A stretch of DNA of 13,226 nt from Alphaproteobacteria bacterium (GTDB lineage: Bacteria; Pseudomonadota; Alphaproteobacteria; Rhizobiales; Aestuariivirgaceae): positions 1 to 13,226 of the forward strand of contig JAPLOT010000490.1 in assembly GCA_026400595.1 (NCBI GenBank). The letters run 5' to 3'. The position numbers were made by a program, and so were the translations under genes. A model generated the notes under the pieces. The model saw only the letters and a program-made list of their open reading frames with translations, ran no database searches and was not told the origin of the DNA. This document shows positions 6,762-13,226 of this stretch, piece by piece (position 1 is the first letter of the stretch; each line of letters opens with the position of its first letter).

Positions 6762-8314
6762 CTGACGTTGTCGGGCAGCGTTTCCTTGCGCTTGGCCATG
6801 AAGGCCTGAAGCTGCTCGTCGAGGCCCTGGTCGAGCGCCGGCGCTTCATATTCGGCCAGCATCTTCTTCCATTGCGCATTGGCGCGCGCCACGATGTCCT
6901 TGCCGCCGTCGTCGCGCCACTGTTCGAAGGAATTGTTGTCGGCCAGCTGCGAGCGCCAGAAGGCCGTCTCGAAATTGGCCTGCGTATGCGAGCAGCCGAG
7001 AAAGTGCGAGCCCGGCCCCACTTCGCGGATCGCGTCCAGCGCCTGGCCGTTCTCGGAGAAGTCCAGCCCCTCGGCGAATTTCTGCAACATGGTCAACTGG
7101 TCGGCATCCATGATCAGCTTCTCGTAGGACGATGCGAGACCGCCCTCCAGCCAGCCGGCCGCATGGAGGCAGAAATTCACGCCGCCGAGCAGCGTCGGCC
7201 ACAGCGTGTTGGCGCTTTCGTAGGCCGCCTGCGCATCGGGGATCTTGGACCCGCAGAGCCCGCCGCCGGAGCGGAAGGGCACGCCCATGCGGCGTGCCAG
7301 CTGGGCTGCGCCGAACAGCACATGGGCTGGTTCCGGCGTTCCGAAGGTGGGCGCTCCCGACTGCATCGACATGGAGGAGGCGAAGGTGCCGAAGACCACC
7401 GGTGCGCCGGGACGGCAGAGCTGCGAGAAGGCAATGCCCACCGAGGCCTCGGCCAGGATCTGCGTGATGGTGCCGACCGTGGTCACGGCCGACATGGCGC
7501 CCGCCACGATGAAGGGCGAGATCACGGTGGCCTGGTTGGCGCGGGCATAGACCTTGAGCGCCCCGACCATGGTGCCGTCGAAGACCATGGGCGAATTTGC
7601 ATTGATCAGGTTGATCAGCACGCAGTTCTGGTCGACGAACTCCTTGCCGAAGACCATCTCCGCCATGGCCACCGAATCCTCGGCGCGTTCCGGCGCCGTG
7701 ACGGAACCCATGAAGGGCTTGTCGGAATAGCGGATGTGCGAATAGACCATGTCGAGGTGGCGCTTGGCCACCGGGATGTCCACCGGTTCGCAGACCGTGC
7801 CGCCCGAGTGATGCAGGCTGGGCGACATGTAGGCGAGCTTCACGAAGTTGCGGAAATCCTCGATGGTCGCGTAGCGGCGTCCATTGTCGAGGTCGCGCAC
7901 GAAGGGCGGGCCATAGACCGGTGCGAAGACGGTGTTGTTGCCCCCCACCTGTACACTGTTGGCGGGATTGCGGGCATGCTGGGTGAACTCGCGCGGCGCG
8001 GTCTTGATGAGGCTGCGCACCAGGCCGCGGGGGAAGCGGACCCGGTCGCCCTTCACGTCGGCGCCGGCAGCCTTCCACATGGCGAGGGCTTCGGCATCGT
8101 CACGGAAGTCGATGCCGATTTCCTGCAGCACGGTGTCGGCATTCTGCTCGATCAGTTCCAGCTGGTCGTCGGAGAAGGGCTCGTAGAGCTTGATCTTGCG
8201 CTGGATGTAGCCGGCGTGGCGCACGGTGGTCTGGGTGCGGGCCTGGCGGCGGGCATCGGCGCCGCCACGGGCACGGCGGCCGGAAGGAGCGGATGCGGGC
8301 TGGACGTCGGTCAT
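6758..8314 (-). CDS. Trimethylamine methyltransferase (MttB) superfamily protein, non-pyrrolysine type
   Basis: Predicted cytoplasmic methyltransferase of 518 residues with a TIM-barrel MttB domain over about 30-500. Archaeal MttB moves a methyl group from trimethylamine to a corrinoid protein using pyrrolysine encoded by an in-frame UAG. This gene is open throughout with no internal TAG, so it belongs to the non-pyrrolysine branch, whose characterised member MtgB demethylates glycine betaine. Family-like stretches include the basic N-terminal tail with SGRRARGGADARRQ (11-24), GTVCEPVDIP (172-181), SPMVFDGTMVGALK (241-254), GAPTFGTPEPAH (320-331) and the glycine-rich RSGGGLCGSK (348-357). No corrinoid-binding protein or reactivase is in the window, so the methyl acceptor is unknown. 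Upstream on the same strand is a P450 gene, 97 bp away. The start ATG has a poor ribosome binding site and sits 6 nt after an inverted repeat, hinting at regulated translation. The sarcosine oxidase genes 3.4 kb away make a methylated glycine a reasonable substrate guess. Confidence 0.92.
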   Translation of the reverse strand: MTDVQPASAPSGRRARGGADARRQARTQTTVRHAGYIQRKIKLYEPFSDDQLELIEQNADTVLQEIGIDFRDDAEALAMWKAAGADVKGDRVRFPRGLVRSLIKTAPREFTQHARNPANSVQVGGNNTVFAPVYGPPFVRDLDNGRRYATIEDFRNFVKLAYMSPSLHHSGGTVCEPVDIPVAKRHLDMVYSHIRYSDKPFMGSVTAPERAEDSVAMAEMVFGKEFVDQNCVLINLINANSPMVFDGTMVGALKVYARANQATVISPFIVAGAMSAVTTVGTITQILAEASVGIAFSQLCRPGAPVVFGTFASSMSMQSGAPTFGTPEPAHVLFGAAQLARRMGVPFRSGGGLCGSKIPDAQAAYESANTLWPTLLGGVNFCLHAAGWLEGGLASSYEKLIMDADQLTMLQKFAEGLDFSENGQALDAIREVGPGSHFLGCSHTQANFETAFWRSQLADNNSFEQWRDDGGKDIVARANAQWKKMLAEYEAPALDQGLDEQLQAFMAKRKETLPDNVS

Positions 8315-8320
8315 GGAGGC

Positions 8321-8365
8321 GCCTGTTGAGAAAGTTTCACCTACCTCGGTTTACGCTCAACAGGC
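8321..8365. promoter_or_regulatory. Perfect 10-bp inverted repeat immediately upstream of the mttB-like gene
   Basis: GCCTGTTGAG (8321-8330) and CTCAACAGGC (8356-8365) are exact reverse complements separated by 25 bases. The near arm ends 6 nt before the ATG of the methyltransferase gene. It could be a two-half-site operator for a dimeric regulator, or in the mRNA a stem that sequesters the only AGG-like ribosome-binding bases. No T-run follows on either strand, so it is not a convincing terminator for the P450 gene. Confidence 0.5.
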
Positions 8366-8413
8366 CCTCCGCGTTCGAGAGGAAACGTCAGCCGATGGTC
8401 CGGAAACGACGCC

Positions 8414-9628
8414 TCACCAAGTCACCAGCAGGCGCTCCAGGCCGTGGAAATGATAGGCATTGCGGTAGCGCGGCGTTTCGGCCAGGGCCAGCCGGGGCAG
8501 GCGCTTGAACAGGAGGGGCAGGGCGATCTGCATCTCAAGTCGCGCCAGAGGTGCGCCGATACAGAAATGAATGCCGGCCCCGAAACTGACCTGGGGATTG
8601 GGATCGCGGTCGGGATCGAAGCGGTCGGGGTCGGCAAACCGGGCGGGATCGCGGTTGGCTGCGCCCAGCAGCAGGCCCACCGCCTCGCCCTTGCGGAGCC
8701 TGAGCCCGTTGTAGTCGAGGTCTTCCAATGCATAGCGGGTGAAGAGATGCAGTGGCGCATCGTAGCGCAGCGCCTCCTCCATGTGACGTTCTCCGATGCC
8801 GTCGCGGAGGCCCAGCTCGAGGAAGGCCTTCGCCGCATTGCCGATCGCATGGACGGTTGCCTCGTGGCCGGCATTGAGCAGCAGGATGGCGGTGGTGACA
8901 AGCTCGTCTTCGCTGAGTTTGCGGCCTTCTTCCTCGGCGCGGATCAGTTCGGACAGGAGATCGTCGCGCGGCGACTTGCGACGCTCGGCGATGTAGCGCC
9001 GCATGAAATCGCTGAAGGCAATGGTGGCCTGGACCGCCGCATCCTCGACCGCACGGTCGCGGCGGGCCTGGTACATGGCGACCATGTCATGCGACCAGGA
9101 CAGGAGCTGTCGTGCCATGTCGCCGGGCACACCGAGAAGATCGCAGATCACGAGGACCGGGATTGGCGTTGCGAAGGATTCCAGCAGATCGGCTTCATGC
9201 CGTTCCTCAAGTCGATCGATCAAGTCGTTGGAAAGGCTGGTGATTGCAGGTCGCAGCCGCTCCACCTGGCGGGACAGGAAAGAGCGGTTCACGAGGCTGC
9301 GCAAGCGTGTGTGCACCGGCGGCTCCAGTTCAAGCAGCGAGTGTTGCTCGAAGGCGTAGAATGGCTTCAGGTGATCTGGCGTTGCGGACCAGCCCAGTTC
9401 CTCGCGGCTGGCCACATGCAGGATCTGGCGGCCGAAGCGTCGATCGCGCAGCAGCGCATTCACATCCTCGTGGCGTGCGAAACACCAGTGGCCATACTCC
9501 TCCCAGCGGAACACCGGAACCTGGCTGCGGATTTCGTGAGAGTAGGGATAGGGATCGTTGAAGAACGCGGGATCGCAGGGATCGAGCCTGACCGAGCGGC
9601 TGGGTGCATCTATGCGCATGGCAGCCAT
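8414..9628 (-). CDS. Cytochrome P450 (bacterial class I type)
   Basis: Haem monooxygenase of 404 residues, the normal size for soluble bacterial P450s. Landmarks: C-helix HTRLR (106-110), I-helix oxygen-activation motif AGHEAT (253-258, with T257/258 region), K-helix ExxR as E285-A-L-R288, the PDRFDPDRDPNPQVSFG meander, and the haem loop FGAGIHFCIG with proximal Cys356. Substrate specificity and CYP family number cannot be read from this. Class I enzymes need a ferredoxin and ferredoxin reductase, and neither is encoded here. Two ATGs are possible: 9628 and 9619. AGAAG (9629-9633) touches the first but sits 9 nt before the second, so translation may begin at 9619, giving 401 residues. It is divergent from the M55 peptidase gene across 61 bp and may be cotranscribed with the mttB-like gene downstream. 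Confidence 0.95.
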   Translation of the reverse strand: MAAMRIDAPSRSVRLDPCDPAFFNDPYPYSHEIRSQVPVFRWEEYGHWCFARHEDVNALLRDRRFGRQILHVASREELGWSATPDHLKPFYAFEQHSLLELEPPVHTRLRSLVNRSFLSRQVERLRPAITSLSNDLIDRLEERHEADLLESFATPIPVLVICDLLGVPGDMARQLLSWSHDMVAMYQARRDRAVEDAAVQATIAFSDFMRRYIAERRKSPRDDLLSELIRAEEEGRKLSEDELVTTAILLLNAGHEATVHAIGNAAKAFLELGLRDGIGERHMEEALRYDAPLHLFTRYALEDLDYNGLRLRKGEAVGLLLGAANRDPARFADPDRFDPDRDPNPQVSFGAGIHFCIGAPLARLEMQIALPLLFKRLPRLALAETPRYRNAYHFHGLERLLVTW

Positions 9629-9689
9629 CTTCTAGCGAACTCGCCGGGGTGGGCAAGTCCGTCTATGGAGGCCGCGGAGGACCGGGATC

Positions 9690-10487
9690 ATGAAAGTCTA
9701 CATCAGCGTCGACATCGAAGGCTGCGCCGGCATCACCCATTGGGACGAGGCCAACAAGGCCCATGCCGACTATCCGGAGTTCCGCGAGCAGATGACGCGG
9801 GAGTGCCTTGCCGCCATTGATGGCGCGCGCGCGGCCGGCGCCACCGGGATCTGGGTCAAGGACGCGCATGAGACCGGCCGCAACCTGATCACCGCGATGC
9901 TGCCGGAAGACGTGACGCTGATCCGCGCCTGGGCGGGCCATCCGCTGTGCATGGTGCAGGAACTCGACGCAAGTTTCGATGCAATGCTGATGATCGGTTA
10001 CCATGACGCAGCGGGATCGGAAGCCAACAGCCTGGCGCACACGCTGTCCAGCGACGCGGTCGAGATCCGCCTCAATGGCGGTCGGGCATCGGAGTTCTCG
10101 GTTCACGCCCTGGCATCGTCGATGCTGGGTGTGCCGACGGTTTTCGTCTCCGGCGACCGGGGCCTGATGGATCACGTCGCTGAGGTCAACCCGGCCATCG
10201 GCCGCTGCGCGGTGAAGGAGGGGCGGGGACAGTCGACCGTCTCGATGACACCCGCCGCCGCCTGCAAGGCCATCCGGACCGGAGCGGAAGCGGCGCTCAG
10301 GGGCGACCTCAAGGCCTGCCTCCTGCCCGTCCCGGCGCATTCGGTTCTCGAAATCACCTACGGCAACCCGGTCCTGGCCTATCGTCACAGCTGGTACCCG
10401 GGCGCACGGCATGCCGGCGACAGGACCATTCGATTCGAGTCCAACGACTATTTCGACATCCTCAGGATGCTGAATTACGTGACATGA
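9690..10487 (+). CDS. M55 family metallopeptidase (DppA-like D-aminopeptidase)
   Basis: Zinc aminopeptidase of 265 residues. Bacillus DppA releases N-terminal D-amino acids from short peptides and forms a decameric ring. The DppA zinc ligands are recognisable at near-identical positions: D8 and E10 in SVDIEGCAGI, H60 in VKDAHE, H105 in GYHDAAG; H117 in LAHTLSS corresponds to the catalytic histidine. SGDRGLMDHV is the usual later family motif. No signal peptide is present, so it acts in the cytoplasm. The start is clear: GGAGG (9676-9680) lies 9 nt before the ATG. Its stop overlaps the start of the MFS transporter gene in ATGA, so the two are coupled. Unlike Bacillus dppABCDE, no dipeptide ABC transporter follows; the MFS protein may take its place as a transport partner. 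In vivo substrate is unknown. Confidence 0.93.
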   Translation: MKVYISVDIEGCAGITHWDEANKAHADYPEFREQMTRECLAAIDGARAAGATGIWVKDAHETGRNLITAMLPEDVTLIRAWAGHPLCMVQELDASFDAMLMIGYHDAAGSEANSLAHTLSSDAVEIRLNGGRASEFSVHALASSMLGVPTVFVSGDRGLMDHVAEVNPAIGRCAVKEGRGQSTVSMTPAAACKAIRTGAEAALRGDLKACLLPVPAHSVLEITYGNPVLAYRHSWYPGARHAGDRTIRFESNDYFDILRMLNYVT

Positions 10488-11680
10488 CCGGGAAGAGCCA
10501 AAGCAACATCGAGTTCATCCTGCTTGTGGCGCTGCTCAACGCCATGGTGGCGATGTCGATCGACACCATGCTGCCGGCGATCGGCACCATTGCAGCAGAG
10601 CTCGGCGCCACCGATCCCAACAGTCGGCAGTTCATCATCACCAGCTTCTTCGGCGGGATGACGATCGGGACGCTGGTCTATGGACCATTGTCCGACTCCA
10701 TCGGCCGCAAGCCGGCGATCTACGCGGGCCTCGCGCTCTACGCGGTCGGCTCGCTCATGTGCCTCGCAGCGCAAAGCTTCGAGGTCATGCTGCTGGGCCG
10801 CTTCGTCCAGGGTTTCGGCGCCGCCGCTCCCCGCATCGTCTCGATCGCCATGGTGCGCGACGGCAGTGCCGGCGCCGGCATGGCGCGGGTCATGTCCTTC
10901 GTCATGACGGTCTTCATGTTGGTGCCCATTCTTGCGCCATCGGTGGGCCAGCTGGTGCTCTTCATCGCCAGCTGGCGAGTCATCTTCCTCGGATTCCTTG
11001 CCATGGGCATCATCGCGGGCGTCTGGCTCTGGCTGCGTCAACCCGAAACCCTGCCGCGCAGCCGGCGGTCTCCGCTGTCGCCCAGGGCGCTCGCGGCCGC
11101 AGCCGGCGAGGTTTTCTGCAATCCCGTCACGATTGGCTACACGATCGCGGTTGGGTGCATCTTCGGCAGCTTCATCTGCTATCTCGGAACCTCCCAGCAG
11201 CTTTTTGCCGAACAATACAACCAGGGTGCCTTTTTTGCCGTCTGGTTCGGCGTCTTCGCCACCGGGATCGCCATCGCCATGCTGCTGAATGCGCGGCTCG
11301 TCATGCGTTACGGCATGCGCAAGCTGTCGAAATGGGCGCTGCGCGGCTTTATTGTCCTGTCGCTGCTCTTCCTCGCAGCCGGACTCGTGATGGACGGCCA
11401 CCCGCCCCTGTGGATCCTTGCGCTCTATCTCTTCCTGAACTTCTTCTGCAGCGGCATCCTCTTCGGCAACTACAATGCCATGGCGTTGGAGCCCATGGGC
11501 CGCATCGCCGGCATGGCGGCGGCGATCTCGGGGTCCATGTCTTCGCTGATTGCCATCGTGACCGGCACGCTGATCGGCCAGCAATATGATGGAACGGTGA
11601 TCGTTCTCGCCGCCGGGTTCTCCGTCCTCGGTCTTGCCGCCTTTGTCATGACGGAATGGGCAGAACGCCGCAGGGCGTGA
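10484..11680 (+). CDS. MFS transporter, Bcr/CflA drug-resistance type
   Basis: Proton-coupled inner-membrane transporter of 398 residues with about 12 hydrophobic helices. The family loop motif between helices 2 and 3 is GPLSDSIGRKP (67-77). Helix 4 has RFVQGFGAAAPRIVSIAMVRD, the R-x-x-Q-G-x-G pattern typical of the Bcr/CflA group. Known relatives export bicyclomycin, chloramphenicol, sulfathiazole, cysteine or dipeptides. Coupling to an M55 peptidase by an ATGA overlap makes a peptide or amino-acid-like substrate plausible, and direction is unresolved. Only a weak ribosome binding site precedes its ATG, as expected for a gene translated by re-initiation. A 12-bp hairpin follows 2 nt after the stop codon. 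Confidence 0.92.
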   Translation: MTGKSQSNIEFILLVALLNAMVAMSIDTMLPAIGTIAAELGATDPNSRQFIITSFFGGMTIGTLVYGPLSDSIGRKPAIYAGLALYAVGSLMCLAAQSFEVMLLGRFVQGFGAAAPRIVSIAMVRDGSAGAGMARVMSFVMTVFMLVPILAPSVGQLVLFIASWRVIFLGFLAMGIIAGVWLWLRQPETLPRSRRSPLSPRALAAAAGEVFCNPVTIGYTIAVGCIFGSFICYLGTSQQLFAEQYNQGAFFAVWFGVFATGIAIAMLLNARLVMRYGMRKLSKWALRGFIVLSLLFLAAGLVMDGHPPLWILALYLFLNFFCSGILFGNYNAMALEPMGRIAGMAAAISGSMSSLIAIVTGTLIGQQYDGTVIVLAAGFSVLGLAAFVMTEWAERRRA

Positions 11681-11682
11681 AT

Positions 11683-11711
11683 TTTCCGCACCTTGCCGGA
11701 AGGTGCGGAAA
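11683..11711 (+). terminator. Strong hairpin after the MFS gene, probable transcription terminator or processing stem
   Basis: TTTCCGCACCTT (11683-11694) and AAGGTGCGGAAA (11700-11711) form a perfect 12-bp stem with a 5-base loop, GCCGG. It begins 2 nt after the MFS stop codon. The sequence after the stem, CCTGTTAGC, lacks a T-run on the + strand, so classical intrinsic termination would be weak; such U-poor hairpins may instead protect a 3' end. It lies only 17 nt before the soxB GTG and could equally be part of a soxB leader. Confidence 0.55.
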
Positions 11712-11728
11712 CCTGTTAGCAAACCCTT

Positions 11729-12988
11729 GTGTCAGACCGTTATTCCGCCTTTGCCCTTGCCCGCCACGCCCTGCAGCCAGACCTGCCCTGGCCGCGCGCC
11801 TGGGCCTCGCCCGAGCCGAGGAGAACCTATGACGCCGTCATCATCGGCGGCGGGGGGCACGGCCTCGCCACTGCCTACTATCTCGCCAGGAACCACGGCC
11901 TCACCAATGTCGCCGTGCTTGAGCGCAGCTACATTGGTTCGGGCAATGTCGGGCGCAACACCACGCTGATCCGCTCGAACTACGTGATCGACGGAAACAC
12001 GCAGTTCTTCGAACATTCGCTGAAGCTGTGGGAAGGCCTGTCGCACGATCTCAACTTCAACTGCATGGTCTCGCAGCGCGGGCAGATCGTGCTGGCGGTC
12101 AGTCCCGGCCAGCTCGACACCTTCGCGCGGCGCGGCAACATCATGCGCCTCAACGGCATCGATGCCGAGCTGCTCGACCGCGGCGAGGTGATGAAGCTGC
12201 TGCCCTATCTCGATTATTCGAAAGAGGCGCGCTGGCCCATCTGGGGCGGCATCCTGCAGCGCCGCGCCGGCACGGTGCGGCATGATGCCGTGGCCTGGGG
12301 CTACGCGCGGGCCGCCTCGCAGCGCGGCGTCCACATCATCGAGAACTGCGAGGTGACGGGCTTCGTGATCGAGAATGGCCAGGCGGTCGGCGTGGAGACG
12401 ACTCACGGCCGTATCGCGGCGGGCAAGATCGGCATCGCGGTGGCGGGTCACACCTCTCATGTCGCCCGCATGGCCGGCCTCAGGCTGCCGGTGGAGAGCC
12501 ACATCCTGCAGGCCTTCGTGACCGAGCCGGTCAAGCCGATCGTGGATCATGTCGTGTCCTGGGGTGCGGAGCTCTTCTACCTGTCGCAGTCCGACAAGGG
12601 CGGGCTCGTCTTTGGCGGACACATCGACGGCTTCAACACCTATACCCAGCGCGGCCAGTTCCCGAAGATCCAGACGGTGGCCGAATGCGCCGTGTCGCTG
12701 ATGCCCTTCATCTCGCGCCTGCGCTTGCTGCGCCACTGGGGCGGCATCCAGGACATGACGCCCGACGGCAGCCCCTTCATCTGCCGCACACCCGTGAAGA
12801 ACCTCTATCTCAACGGCGGCTGGTGCTATCAGGGCTTCAAGGCCACGCCAGCCTCGGGCTGGACCTTTGCGCACACCATGGCCCATGACGACGAGCATGA
12901 GCTGAACCGCTGCTACTCCCTCGACCGCTTCGAAAAGGGCGGCGAACTCGACGACTACGGAATCGGCAACTGGACCTACAAGCAATGA
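11729..12988 (+). CDS. soxB: Sarcosine oxidase, beta subunit (heterotetrameric)
   Basis: Flavin subunit of the four-subunit sarcosine oxidase, which demethylates sarcosine to glycine, using O2 and passing the methyl group to tetrahydrofolate. It has 419 residues, slightly above the usual 405-415. The N-terminus RYSAFALARHALQ...WPRAW precedes the dinucleotide-binding motif VIIGGGGHGLATAYYLA (37-53), then VAVLERSYIGSGNVGRNTT and IRSNY, all closely like known SoxB. H185 in TVRHDAVAW is the likely site for covalent FMN, by analogy with the known beta-subunit histidine near 173-175. The GG-x-QDMTPDGSPF-like stretch (WGGIQDMTPDGSP) and the NGGWCYQGFKATP end belong to the flavin domain. Translation starts at GTG 11729; no ATG precedes the conserved N-terminus and no convincing ribosome binding site is present. 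The stop overlaps soxD in ATGATG. Confidence 0.96.
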   Translation: MSDRYSAFALARHALQPDLPWPRAWASPEPRRTYDAVIIGGGGHGLATAYYLARNHGLTNVAVLERSYIGSGNVGRNTTLIRSNYVIDGNTQFFEHSLKLWEGLSHDLNFNCMVSQRGQIVLAVSPGQLDTFARRGNIMRLNGIDAELLDRGEVMKLLPYLDYSKEARWPIWGGILQRRAGTVRHDAVAWGYARAASQRGVHIIENCEVTGFVIENGQAVGVETTHGRIAAGKIGIAVAGHTSHVARMAGLRLPVESHILQAFVTEPVKPIVDHVVSWGAELFYLSQSDKGGLVFGGHIDGFNTYTQRGQFPKIQTVAECAVSLMPFISRLRLLRHWGGIQDMTPDGSPFICRTPVKNLYLNGGWCYQGFKATPASGWTFAHTMAHDDEHELNRCYSLDRFEKGGELDDYGIGNWTYKQ

Positions 12989-13226
12989 TGATCCCGTGCC
13001 CCTATTGCGGCAATCGCGACTATTCGGAGTTCCGTTACGGCGGCGATGCCTCGAAAACGCGGCCCGCGCATGGCGAGGACGACCTCAAGGCATGGCATGA
13101 CTACTATTTTCTCTTCGACAATCCCAAAGGTCCGCACACGGAGTACTGGCAGCATGTTCTGGGCTGTCGCCGCTGGTTCAGGCTGAACCGCAACACCGCC
13201 ACCAATGAGATCGGGGGACCGGCATG
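12985..13226 (+). CDS. soxD: Sarcosine oxidase, delta subunit (stop codon just outside window)
   Basis: Small structural zinc subunit of heterotetrameric sarcosine oxidase. Eighty residues are visible, and the last bases, GCATG, would give GCA then TGA if the next base is A, making an 80-residue protein of normal size. Zinc ligands are visible: C5 and C8 in IPCPYCG, H57 and C61 in HVLGCRRWF, matching the Cys-Cys-His-Cys site of known SoxD. Tandem ATGs at 12985 and 12988 are both possible starts; 12985 overlaps the soxB stop. The final three bases, ATG at 13224-13226, are where soxA would begin under the same ATGA overlap, consistent with the usual soxBDAG order. soxA and soxG lie beyond the window by inference. 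Confidence 0.94.
   Translation, partial: MMIPCPYCGNRDYSEFRYGGDASKTRPAHGEDDLKAWHDYYFLFDNPKGPHTEYWQHVLGCRRWFRLNRNTATNEIGGPA

Noticed and set aside
6758..8314. Pyrrolysine-containing trimethylamine methyltransferase
   Set aside because: No in-frame TAG occurs inside the gene and no pylTSBCD genes are seen in the window.
6872..8329. 485-codon open frame on the + strand opposite the mttB-like gene
   Set aside because: Its composition is that of a high-GC antisense shadow (rich in His, Arg, Gly, Ala), it has no recognisable domain, and the minus strand encodes a clear family member.
8321..8365. Intrinsic terminator for the P450 gene
   Set aside because: The 25-nt spacer is too long and no T-run follows the stem on the minus strand.
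8444..9820. 458-codon open frame on the + strand opposite the P450 gene and running into the M55 gene
   Set aside because: It is antisense to a complete P450 and overlaps the M55 gene in another frame; no domain or ribosome binding site supports it.
10475..12985. Two long minus-strand open frames (10475-11722 and 11732-12985) opposite the MFS and soxB genes
   Set aside because: Both mirror well-recognised genes and have highly charged, low-complexity translations typical of GC-rich antisense frames.

Overview
This is a 13.2 kb, densely coded, high-GC chromosomal-type window. Codon use, protein sequences and gene order suggest an alphaproteobacterium, probably Hyphomicrobiales-like or a related marine or soil lineage. 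That placement is my inference from protein style, not from a marker gene. I see no rRNA, tRNA, CRISPR array, insertion sequence or phage gene. No gene-free stretch exceeds about 125 bp.

Layout. (1) Positions 1-4257, + strand: the end of a PotA/UgpC-type ABC transporter ATPase, whose Walker A lies off the left edge; a secreted DUF1194 (von Willebrand A-like) protein; a 563-residue fusion of an iron-dependent alcohol dehydrogenase with a C-terminal cupin resembling DMSP lyases; and an alpha/beta hydrolase that overlaps the fusion gene by 4 bp. (2) 4251-5705, - strand: an amidase-signature hydrolase. (3) 5829-6761, + strand: an EamA/DMT transporter, divergent from the amidase and converging on the next gene. 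(4) 9628-6758, - strand: a cytochrome P450 followed by a non-pyrrolysine member of the MttB (trimethylamine methyltransferase) superfamily. (5) 9690-11680, + strand: an M55 D-aminopeptidase translationally coupled to a Bcr/CflA-type MFS transporter, ending near a strong hairpin. (6) 11729-13226, + strand: the start of a heterotetrameric sarcosine oxidase operon, soxB then soxD. The window ends exactly on the ATG expected for soxA.

The recurring theme is catabolism of small N- or S-methylated and amide compounds. Sarcosine oxidase and the MttB homologue both belong to methylamine or betaine demethylation. The cupin belongs to a family best known for cleaving dimethylsulfoniopropionate, and iron-dependent alcohol dehydrogenases (DddB) act downstream in some DMSP pathways. 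The amidase, M55 peptidase and transporters fit scavenging of amides and peptides. Whether these genes form one pathway is not shown by the sequence: the strand switches indicate at least five transcription units.

The item most worth following up is the alcohol dehydrogenase-cupin fusion at 1757-3448, which keeps the recognisable metal-binding residues of both halves. Second are the MttB homologue without a visible corrinoid partner and the perfect 10-bp inverted repeat directly before its start codon.
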